Source: Uloborus plumipes (lineage: Eukaryota; Arthropoda; Arachnida; Araneae; Uloboridae). Taken from it: a stretch of 64,000 nucleotides of DNA. The stretch is taken from assembly GCA_038373865.1 (NCBI GenBank), contig JAXGGA010003867.1, forward strand, positions 32,135 to 96,134. Reading direction: 5' to 3'. Position numbers and translations under genes: made by a program. Numbering within the stretch: position 1 is the stretch's first letter; every line of letters starts with the position of its first letter. Of the stretch, positions 22,901-34,700 are shown one piece after another. The notes beneath the pieces are model-generated. The model was given only the letters and a program-made list of their open reading frames with translations. It was not told the origin of the DNA and made no database searches.

Positions 22901-25900
22901 GGAAACCGTAACTAGTACATATTTCTTTGTTTATTAATTCATTTAAACTATTTTACTTATTAATTCACTTTTATTCATTCTAATTTCCTTATTCATTCTC
23001 TATTTTATTCAGGTGTTTATTTTGTCTCACTTATTTACTAATTGATTTATTTATAGGTTTATTTGTTCTTTATTAATTCATTTATTTGATTATTTACACA
23101 TTTAATTGGTGAAATCTACTGAATATACTATTTTAGTTAAAAATTATGCTTAAAATACAACTAAATTTAAATTTTTCATACCTAATAATGCTCTTTTTTC
23201 TATTAACATGAGTACTCTTTCATCTGAAGGGCAGAGTTGAGCTAACATCTAAAACAAGAAATTATTTGTATCAAAAAATAGCACTATTTAATTGCAAGCA
23301 TTCAATAAAACATAGCAAAAGATGGTTATTTTTTATTAAACTGTCACTAATAATCAGATTTTGATTTCATATATGTATATTTTTTTCTCTTGATTATTAT
23401 GGTTCAATATACAACTATAAAAATAATGGTATATATTAACGATGTCTACAAACATTAAAATAACTATTTTCACACCATACACATTTTCAATACTAAACAC
23501 ATAGATGAAGCAATTTTTATACAAGTTCATTTGGACTTTCAGACAAATTGAATTTAACCTAAAATGGTTACAAAGGATTAAGGGCAATCATACTTCTATT
23601 TTTCTTCTATTAAGATTTTGAAATGAAGTACACATTTAAAAGAAATCTTGAACCAATTGCAGGGCTCAGTATCAAGAGATATAAAAAGACAATTACATTA
23701 TAATTTTTAAAAACCCAATAAGTTCCAAAATATGAAAATCTTTATAAATAAATAAGTCTTTAATCTGAATCAATAAAATTGCTTTACAGGAGAACTTTTC
23801 TAAAAATGTAGAAGTTTTAAGATTCAGAAATATGTTCGAATGAATATGACAATAGAATATCAACATGACCATGAACGTTAATATAAAACATATAAAAGGT
23901 GTATGTTTTAAAACTAAAATATAGTTTGTAGTTTCATGATTGTGTAGGTTCTAAGAGTAAAATCCTGTACAATATGGATACTTTTTACATCTGTTAAACA
24001 GTGCAAAGTATTGCATTAACATGAAATTTTGTTTTATCTATAATTCTAATGAAGAATACAGTAAGATTTAAAAAAAAAAAGTAATTGTTTCTTATATGAG
24101 TGCAAAAATCTTACACACATATTAAATAGATCTTCTAGTTGAAGGTACATATAGGTAGGTAAGAAAGTAGGTTTTACACTGGGAACGCATTCTAACATTA
24201 ATCAAAACTTTAGATTCAACAAAAAATATTAAAATGAGTCTGATCAATTGCTTTACAATTTTTGATCAATTGTTATATTTTTTTATAACAAAAAAAAAAA
24301 AAAAGCCGATTTAAATCCTTGTTTTAATCAAACTGATTGAAATTAATGCACCTTACTATAACAGCAAAAACAAATATTATTTGAAAAACTAAAACGAAAT
24401 TTCGCTACTAAGTAATTAAGGTCTGATTTTGAAAAAACTTTTTTTTTTAATATTTTCTGGCTTTTACTTCTTGTTTCAATCAGGGGGGGGGGGATGCTTT
24501 TAAAATCACATTTTATTTCAAGAATTGTTTATGGTTTAAAAAAAAATAGCAACATTTTGCTTTAATTGAAAAAAAAATGTACTTCACAGTCAAATATCCT
24601 AAACACCGATAAACATTATAAAAAAAGCTCACTATTCATGCCATAAGTTTTCCTTTTTCACCTAGGCACCAGAAATAGGCCTTCTCAAGCATACAAAACG
24701 AAACAAATATACCTGCACTAAATGCTGGAAAAATAAATCTACTTTACTTTCCATCAGTGCTCAAACTGCTATCTACAAGTTAAAAAAATTATTTAATAGC
24801 ATCTTCAGTTTATATCTCATTGATTATAAGTGGCAACAGAGTTTCAATTTTGGTCACATGGTACTACAGAGCACTATATCGGATATGATGCCAAATGGAA
24901 ATGTGTGGCATTCAAGAGTTAAAGTAAAAATTTAGTTGAAATCTATTGAAAAATATCACAGCACAAAACAACTTCATTGCATTATAAAATTGAACGTAGC
25001 AGTCAAAGTTTCAAATAAATACAAACCTCTAAATTCTTCATAAGAAGAGGAGAATCAGGATGGTATGAAAACAAATATGTACAAAGATAAATATAGCTAT
25101 TTATATGATCGGGATTCCAGGTTAAATAAGTTAACAACACAGTTTCTGCCTCATCATGCTTCTCATAATATATCAGCATCTAAAACAACAAATAAATAAA
25201 TAAATAATGCAGCGAGATACAATAACATGTCTTCTAGTGAAGTTATTCATTTAAAAACAAACTAGAACAATATTAAGTTTTACACTTAACTTACACTTTT
25301 AAGTTTCAGCTCTGGACACTTCATTTCTTTTTATTGATAAAGTCTAATTTTTGAATTTAGGCTATTGTTTCAGACATACAAACAGTTGCAAGAGTGACAT
25401 GTTTAACACTACATCAATTTACTTCTATTTACTTTTAAAAATCGTACAACTCATTAAAAATAGAGTCAGGAGGAAGCAAAGGAATGTAAGTGGATGCTTT
25501 CAAGTTTTGAGTAAACGCGGTTAAAGTTCAGATCTCAGGCTTTCATTGAAAAACCTTTCTAAACCTCATCGTATAGCAGCACCTACCAGGGTTATTAGTA
25601 CTATCTCTTATCGTAAAACAGAGGGAAGGTTGTATCATTTGTACTATTAATCTTCGCCTTTACATGCTTTGCATCTCACTGCCTGAATTAGAGGGTATAA
25701 TATATTCTACGGTGTGCTATAATGTGCTCAAACATTTTTATCAAGTTGTTGAATACAGCAAAACAAAATAATACAACCGCAGAACCTCTCTTTTATTCAT
25801 CTTTCTTTACTCTGCATAATTTGGATCACGTTTACAGATTCCTAAAATTTGAACTCACATAAGGTTAATTTAGAACCAAGAACCTATAACTATGAGTGCA

Positions 25901-28690
25901 CCACACATTTGCTTTATATTTTATTGAATGTACAGCTCTGCATAGATTGTACAATAAAATACAGCAAGCTAACAATCACTACATTATGACGTAGTGAAGA
26001 GCCAGCCCAACATTACTCCAGCTGAACATATTAATATGCTTTGTACCTAAGTGTGTATTTGTGTGATCATGCTTCATTCATACACCACACGTGTTGACAA
26101 TGATGGAAAAGGGGACCAATTCTTCGTTAAAAAATAATTTGAAAAGTTATTTTTTAGTATCTTGCAAATGATTCTGTGAAATTTTGTCAAAAAAAAAAAA
26201 AAATTAACCGTAATAAACATTAAGTCTTTTATGTTTTCTAAAAGTTGAGCATGCAAAAATTTGCTAAAATAAATGAGAGTAAATCCTGCTATCAGCCAAG
26301 CTTCTTCACGGGAGGAATTAATTCGGTTTTCTATTCTCTCAGTAAACATGCTCTCATTCATACATCACATTATGGGAGAAGACAATTTCTGCCTACTAGA
26401 CAAAAGAAGAATAACAGTCGGTTTGAACTATAACATTCATTATGGATGATCACCATACGCTTTATAGTAAAGCACTACATAAAGCTTCATTGATTGCGGG
26501 ATTCTTGGAAGCTAGAAGTGGAATGAGGCATTTTTGCTTATTAACATATTTTTCTTCCTCAGTTTTTTTACATCTGAGTTCCCTGTCACAGAAAAAAAGT
26601 TGTTTCCATATACAGGGGTCAATTTAAAGAGAAACAAGGCCCATTAACAAACTATTCACAGAAATCCAAAATTCAAAAACAGACCCCTCACAAAAATCTG
26701 ATGCACAAAAATGGACTATTTACAAATATTCGAAGAGCAAAAATGGACCCTTCATAAAAATCTAAGACTCAAGGCTGATGAATTATATGTCCAATTTAGT
26801 TAACTAAGTTATATACTTTAATTTGATACATCGCTATTTTTGGAACTTCAATTATTAGTTATGAAAACATTTCAAGTTTTTTATAAAATTATTTTTCATG
26901 AAATTCCAAATTATTTCTCATAAAAATTCCAAAAAACAGGCCCAGACAAATATTGTCGATTGACTCCTATATGTCCTGAAGCTTGTAAGATTTCAAATAG
27001 AATATAGACACAATAAATCAAAATTGCATAGTCAAACATAAATAATGGCCATACTTCAATTACTTTCAGTACAAAAATATCCCATTGTCCACAACTCTTT
27101 ATAATGCTCATTAAATTGACTATAGCTCTTTCGGCTGCATCAGCACATAATTCAGGGGACGTTTCATCTGAAATATATTTGGTATAGAGTTAAACCTATC
27201 ATTTATTTGAAAATAAAATACATGATTTCAGTGTTTTTCCAATTTACAGCAGAATAAATTATATTGTTCAACTAAATTTCCAAAAAATATTAACCCTTCT
27301 CAGCAATACATTTTTATCAACACAAATTTCTTTAACCCTTTATGTTCAAAATTAATTTAGCAATGAATTTTTATATAATTTTTCGGTTTTTTTTTAGTTG
27401 AAAATACATCAAACAACATGTATACGGAGTATAAAATTTGGAAAATCAGTAGGGTCTAAGACCCCCTACGCCTTAGGGCCCTAAGAAAACTGTTTCCAAT
27501 CGTAGGTACCATCTGTCGGCCTCTCAGCAAAGTACAAGGAGTGGTACTTAAAAGCTTCAGCATGATTCCGGCATATTAGAATTCACAATACTAAATTAGT
27601 ATAAGTAGGACTTTTTAGTCCCGTTGGGGCATAAAGAGTTAAAAGTTTGAATGGAAAACCACTTAAAAATACAAAAATGTAAATAAGTTTGTCTCGTTTA
27701 CTGGTACCTTACAGTATTGAAAATTATACTTGAATCTTTTTTTTTAATTTATTTACCTGCTAAGACCTTTTGGAGAACTGCAGTGCTAAGCAAAAGTGGT
27801 TCTGCAGACAATCTCAAACTGAGATATTGCTCTTTTAAGTTTTGCGCCTCCATATATTTGATTCAGGAAGTACTTATTCAGATTTTTTCTGTAATATTTG
27901 TGATTTTTTCTGTAATATTTAGATGAAATAAGTTACAAAGAACCAAGTGGTGACAATAACTCAATTTTGTTGAAAAGTGCAAATACGACTTTTGTGCTTA
28001 ACATGGCAGATAACTTTTCACATCGAAAGCTCTATTGACCCATAACACTATAGACAATGTAGTGAATAGCATTAAACTGGTGGTAATTGCATGATGTGCA
28101 TTTCAGACAAGTGTAGGGCGTACATTGACAAAAAATAACAATTATGTATACAGACTTTTTAATTTTCAAATTAAAATTAATCATTCAGATTCAGATTTTC
28201 AAATGTGCATCAAACAAATATAACTCTTTTTCAAGCAAACATAAATGCTAACATGTTATCTTTTAATTAGGGAAAGTTATGTTTCAAACAGAACACAAAT
28301 GGAATTTGAAATCTGATAATTCTTATTTAAAAAAAAAAAAGATATGTAAACAAAATAGAAATGAATGAAAAACCATCATACAAACCAGTCAAGCATCGGC
28401 ACCATTCTATATAGTTAATCATGTAGGAATATGCATCTACTATGGGATCTAGTCTCTCATTTTTGTACAATTTGTCTTTTTGCCTTTTTGTCACTATTGC
28501 CTGAATAAAAAGTAAAGATACTTTAAAGAAATATCAGTGTTAAAAATTACTACCAATTATTTACTTGAATAAGTAACATTCAAATAAGCAATTAGGATTC
28601 TTTACACATTTGAATTTAAAAATAGGAATGAATTAAGAAGGTAAGAAAAGCTAAATACTAGGAAAGTTTTTTTTTTTTTTGTTTTGTGCG

Positions 28691-28722
<32 letters not shown>

Positions 28723-31700
28723 CACTAAACTAATATAGATCACATTATAAATTTGTAAGATAACATATTTTACAATCCTGTTGAAATACAGTAGAATTTC
28801 AAAAATCCAAATTAATTGAGATCACAAGTAGTTCGGATTTTCATTCGAAATTTTGAAAATAACCGCATTTAAGCCGCATTCAATACCTCAAACAAAGAAT
28901 AAAAAATCTCCAACAGCAATTTTTTGGCAGATTGAAGTAAAGTTTTGATTTTTAGTTAAAAGAAGCAAATAAGATAAATGATGTCAGTGCACAAAAATGA
29001 ATTTAGCATTAACAGAGCACCAATTTCTCAGAAAATATTTTGGAATAGTCAAGATTTATTTTACTACGTACTCACCTGAGATTCAAGCCGAAGATCAGGT
29101 ACATAATTTTTCAAGCCATAAATAATGTAATCCAACTGGATTTCTTTTTTATTTATCAGAATTAATCTTCCAGCATCACTAAGTGAAACAAGAAAAAAAG
29201 AAAGAGTTGAATATTGTAAGTTTTCAGCACCAAACCCCACTTTTAAGAACACAAAATTCAGAAAGTTCTGAGATTTGGCACTCTTTTAAGGATTTTTCTT
29301 TTCTTTTTTTTTAAATTACAGTTGAAGACCATTAAAATGCACACCCTGGGACCAAAGGTTTCCCTTTACATAGATTTTGGAGTTAAAAAATAATATTCAG
29401 ATTACATCAATATATTTACGCATCAGAATAAGTTTTAACTAGCAGTGAATAATACCATATATTCTGGCTTATAGATGAATATGGCATATCAGGGACCCTC
29501 CAACTTTAAGGCAAAAATTGGGAGAAATTTGAAAACCCAAAAGTAAGTAGAGTCGCTGCTTTCTGGGAAAAAATGAGATGGCTTTGCTGTGACTTTTGAA
29601 AATAACATTACAAAAAGCAGGAAAGATTGTTGCTCTTATTTTGAACTAATATCAATAAAATTGTTTACTGTAGTCACATTACTTTTGTTTGGGAAATGAA
29701 CATTAATTTCCATGCTACCAACCATTGAGAAAATTCTGCAATTCTGCATTTCGTGAATTTTTTGAGTATTCATTCTTTTACTGTAATTATTTAGTTTTTC
29801 TTTTACAGTCCAAACATGCAAAATTATATCAAAATATTTGAGTATTTACTTCTTTAGCATTTGTTTAAATGGTTTGGACTAAACCAGGAAAATGTTTCTG
29901 TTTTCAGAAAGATTATTTTCAAAAGGAATTGTTTAGGGAAAATTTTTGGGAATTCCAACAAGCATATAAGTCAACATCCCAAGTTTTAACTAACGTTGTA
30001 CTAAATTTTGCACAAAGTTAGTAATTTTCAAGATGGGGTCCATAGCAGTCCGGACTTTGGCAACCTCTAGTTTAAATTAATGGCCTGAGTTTTTCCTGAT
30101 ACCTTGCACATTAAATTATACAGTAAACATTCATTGACACAGACCCTGTAAAACTGGACTTCACTTAATTCAGACAGCCATTTAGATGTACATACTGTGT
30201 AAATAAAAGTTGTGTTACAATTACAACAATAATGCATTTTTGTGGGCTAGATTTTAGAATTTTGTAATGAATCCTCATACATTTCTCTTATACAATTTTA
30301 TATTTCATTTTTTTGAACTCAAGATGCAATTTTTAGAGTGTACGGCAGTTTTTTTAATGTACCTTGGCTTGATTTATAAGTTTTTTTCCCATTTTTTTTT
30401 CAAATCCGGACTTTCATTAATTCGGACAACCTGAATCCTCTATTAGTCTGGGTTAAAGATGTTCTACCATACTCATAAATTTTTACCATGACTATTTCAT
30501 AAACAAAGAATCTATAATTGATTTTCATAAAAAAAGCGGATTGCCATCTCTTCATTCAATCATGAAAAACTTGGAGAAACCAAAACCTTTAACAGGTTGT
30601 AAAACCAAAACAGTTTGAGATTCATCAAAAATCATTCATTTGCTTTCTTAAATGCATAGTAGGATCTAACATACTCTGTTTCATCAAAATCCATTTCAGT
30701 TAAACCCATTTTCATTGTGAAAATCTAGGCTCAACAACTAAAATCAAGTTAATATTAAATAATAAACCAACTATGGAAATAAAACATAAAATAAGCCGAC
30801 TTAGGACAGCAATTTTTGGAGAAGCACCTGATTTGTGTTGGTATGTTGCGAAAATAGGCTTTTTAGTTGAAATTGAGGTGGCTGAAGACCACAGTGAGAA
30901 AATAAGTAGTTCAAGGAAGCTGGATTCAAAAATAAAAGAGAATACCGGAAAAATAGTTTTGTTTTTATATTTATAGGAAAATTAGAAGCACTATGAAATC
31001 TGTACAAGTAATTGATCTATAAGAATCAAAATTTTTCCATACTTTCTGCATGACTATAAACAAATTTTTGCAATTAGATTATTGTCCAATATGTATAAGC
31101 AAATAACTAAATAACGACTATTCATGGACACATACAATGGTAGCTACTGTTTATAAGCATAGGTAAGAATGAAAATGTATTCATCTGAATAACTACAGGC
31201 ATTTATAGGTGTTTCATTTATCTATTTATTTTCTTAGAATTTAAAAATTTTTAATTTTCAAGCTAATAGCATTTACTTCATTTTTAAGCTCTTTTCACGA
31301 GATTTTGATTTTATACAAAAACAGGTTTTTATAAAGTACAGAAAAATTTATGAAAGTCAAAATAATCATTTATTTTCCAATAGCAAAATTACCTCACAAA
31401 TGTCCATATTAGTTCATTTTTGTTAATTACGTTGAGATTTTCTAGGACAATCATAATTGCCTGGAAAAAAATATAAAAAATTAAACACAAAAGAAATTCC
31501 AACACAGAAAAAAAGTTTTGCAGAGGATTAATAAAATTGTCAGACCATCTGAAATAACATAGTCTAAAAGTGGCCTGTTTCGGCCTTCAATCTTGAAACG
31601 TTTTCGAGGGAGAGCACCCAATTTATAAGACCTAACATTGTGTTCGGGGAACCAACAAGAGGTCCAGTCAACCTAGTTAGAAACTAGCAAATCTAAAATT

Positions 31701-34700
31701 TTGCTATACTTTAAGAGAGTTAGTTTTTTCCTCCACCTAAAATATGAATTCAGTCAATAAAAGCATAAACAATTGTTTTCAGTATTGTTTAATAAGTCAT
31801 AAAACTTAGTTTCAAGTTGTTTAAGCAATACAGTGTTGATTCTCTGAGCCATCAGCTCTCACAACAACAGTTTTTTTATTTTAAACCGCACTCCAAGAAG
31901 TTTCATTGCATTACTATTTTAATTCACACAAACAAAGGTTTAAGAATACACTATTTCAATTGACTTTAAATTTAACATACTTTGTAGTAAAAGTGATCAC
32001 AAAATGCTTTCTCTTGGCTTATGATCCATAATAGCTTTGCAGCTTCTCCAAATTGCTGGTTTTGAATACAGTTGCACACAAGAGCCATGCACTTTTTATA
32101 TAAAGATCTAACTTTAGCTGAAAAGTAATAATAAGCAATAATCAACAAATTTCTTGTTATTTGAAAGGCGTGAAATTAGAATTTGTTGTACAGTAATAAA
32201 TGTTAAATCACACTCAAAGTGAAAGAAATAAAAGATAAATGAGCACTGAACAACATATAGTATATATTTTAAATGCTCTTCACTTCTTTAATCTATTAAG
32301 CGCCAAAGCTCCCATTGCGGGAACATCTACTTTTATTTTTTTTCTCTGAAGAAATTGAAGTAATTCATAAAAAGCACATCCCATGGGAATTTCAACAAAT
32401 TGAAGTACATCACAAAAAAAATTCAGTGAAATCTTTGAATTTTATATAATTTTCCGCATTTTTCCAAAAAAATGGAACTTTGCGTTTTTTACGAAAATAT
32501 AAAAAACTAAAAAAAACTAAATCAATGGATTTTTAAATTTTTTCAAGTGCTCTGCATATCTAAAGCAGATATTTCAACAAACAACATCTGAAAAAACCGG
32601 AATGAAACGATTCATTTAAAGGCATGCCAGAATCCCTCAAACTTTTTGTTCCCAGAAAAGGAGCTTTGCGGGGAGGGACTAGCCTTTTGTGTACGGGCGC
32701 TTACAATGAAGAAAGGAATGCTGCTGGATACAAAGGGGTAATCTACGTCACGAGACACGTGTACTCCTTTCTGGGTTTTTCGAAAAAATATTTGTTGAAC
32801 TATGTTTTGTGAGTGTTAGCACTATTCTCAAGATAGTTAGACTGAGAACAGTATCATATTTTTGCTTTCTATGCGAATTACTCTTTTTGGCGGATTCAGC
32901 TTTTATATTTCGATATCTTCATTTACAAGAAAAAAAAGCATTTCAAACTGAAAATTTAAGTGTCGTAAAATGGAAGGATAATAAAATAGTGTGCTTAGCA
33001 TCGAATTTTGAAATGGAAGCTCCGTTGGGACTAGTCAAAAGATGGGGTTCAAAAGAAAAAAAAAACAAACTGATTTGCCTCAACCTCATCTAATTGCATC
33101 ATACAATAAATATGTGGGAGGTGTTAATCTCTTAGATCAATTTCTTAGTACATACAGGTCTTGTTTCAAAGAAAAGAAATTGGTGGTGGCCTTTTTTTAC
33201 TAATACACTAAATATGGTTGCTGTAACACAGCCTTTAGAATTCATAAACAGCTCAAGGACGAAATGAAACAACTAATATTTTTAAAATAATTGCTAACGT
33301 TCTAATGAAAAGTTCAAAATAAGGCAATATCAATTCCCCAGTTAGGACCTCGCGGACCGGTAAACGCAACTGTACATTTTGATGGAGTAAACCATTTCAT
33401 TATAGGTGCTGAAAAACAATCTTGGTGTAAATTTTGTAAAAAGAACACTCGAACTAAATGTAAAAAATGCGTCGAATGCTGCATCAAAATTCTACTTCAC
33501 ATTTTCATTAAAAAATCTAAAGATTGATTTAAGGATTGGCTTAGCTTTTTTTCTATGTTATAGTTTTTCTTTTTTGCTTTCATCCATAGTTCATCGGGGT
33601 TGCCACTCAATTCCGGGAGAAAAATTCCCTGTGTTTTCCCTGCATGAATATGCATTATTACGAGCGAGCAAACACTGATATTCTATATGAACATTAATAT
33701 CCTGGCACAGAAAAAAAACTAACTAAATAAAAACATAGGGGGACAAAGCAGAATTCATTAAAACTGAAATCAAAGAACGGATTGATGACTAATCTCATAC
33801 TCTCTAATTAAATTAGCATAAGCTTTAAAATGCATTTCAAACTAAGTAATAAATATTTTTGCATCTATAATACACAATAAAATATTTACTTATAAATGAA
33901 TAAACTTAGCAAAAAAAAAAACTGAGAAGTAAAATTACTATTTATTTTATTTTATTTATTATTATTATTTTATTCATTTGGGCATAAATTTATTCATTGG
34001 TAGTTCACATATTTTAGAATTCATTTTGGCAACTTGAACTTTTGAAAAAAAGTAAAATTCCCTGCACTTTCCAGATTTTTGAAGAAATTTTCAAAATTCA
34101 CTGGATTTTCCCTGTTTTTCTGTTGATTTTTCAATTCCCTGTATTTTCCCTGTTTTTCAGGTTTCCCTGTGGCGTGGCAACCCTGTTCATTTACTTTTAG
34201 TATTTATCTTTTCATGCGCAATGTAAATGAAATATATCTCCTATTTTGAAAAAGATTATACACATATACACATATATATGCATGGATTTTTGTTATGGAC
34301 ATAAAAGTATAAGAATGTATAATATTTAAGACGCGGTTCTTTTAAAACGTGGTAGGAAAAAGGAGTAGAAGCGGAACCGAACGCGGTAGAAACGCAACTA
34401 AGACGGCGGATGGTTTTCCCCCTCAAAAGCGCCAAAGCTCCCATTATGGGAACAGCCTATAATTTCTAATCAGTTAAAGATTTTTTGAAAATTTCAACTG
34501 CACTGTACTGGAGATATATGCCTTTCATGAAAAAAGTAAATTCTTTTTTGATTTTTTATGTATTTCATATAGCGGCGTTTAATGGGTTAAGGTGAATCAT
34601 TACACTAAAAATGGTAAACATGTACACTTTTTTATTCAGTCTTGGTTAGCTTTAAGCCTCTTATTTTACAAAAAATTATAAAATTAGTTTTTTTTACCAA

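Larger units (their letters stand above)
32288..34590 (+). mobile_element. decayed piggyBac transposon with a nested element
   Basis: The TTAA target is at 32288-32291 and 34587-34590. The inner ends read TCTATTAAGCGCC and, as complement of the right side, CCCATTAAACGCC. GCGCCAAAGCTCCCATT is repeated subterminally near 32300 and 34428. The interior carries a broken transposase (next entry). A second element (33595-34185) has inserted into the 3' part. It lies in TAF1A intron 2, opposite to the gene. Confidence 0.7.

Noticed and set aside
26245..26627. Adjacent small frames near 26.3-26.6 kb that could be a gene
   Set aside because: Low-complexity composition, no splice sites that would join them, and no recognisable motif; they lie in a TAF1A intron.
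28788..28860. CAGTAGAATTTCAAAAATCC, also similar words at 16495, 19390 and 38772, as pogo/Tigger element ends
   Set aside because: Only single ends were found with no convincing partner ends or TA-flanked boundaries, so these are not listed as elements.
32902..33093. Possible host gene derived from piggyBac (domesticated)
   Set aside because: Frames are broken, the third catalytic position is changed, and TTAA-flanked ends are still present, so it is an ordinary decayed transposon copy.
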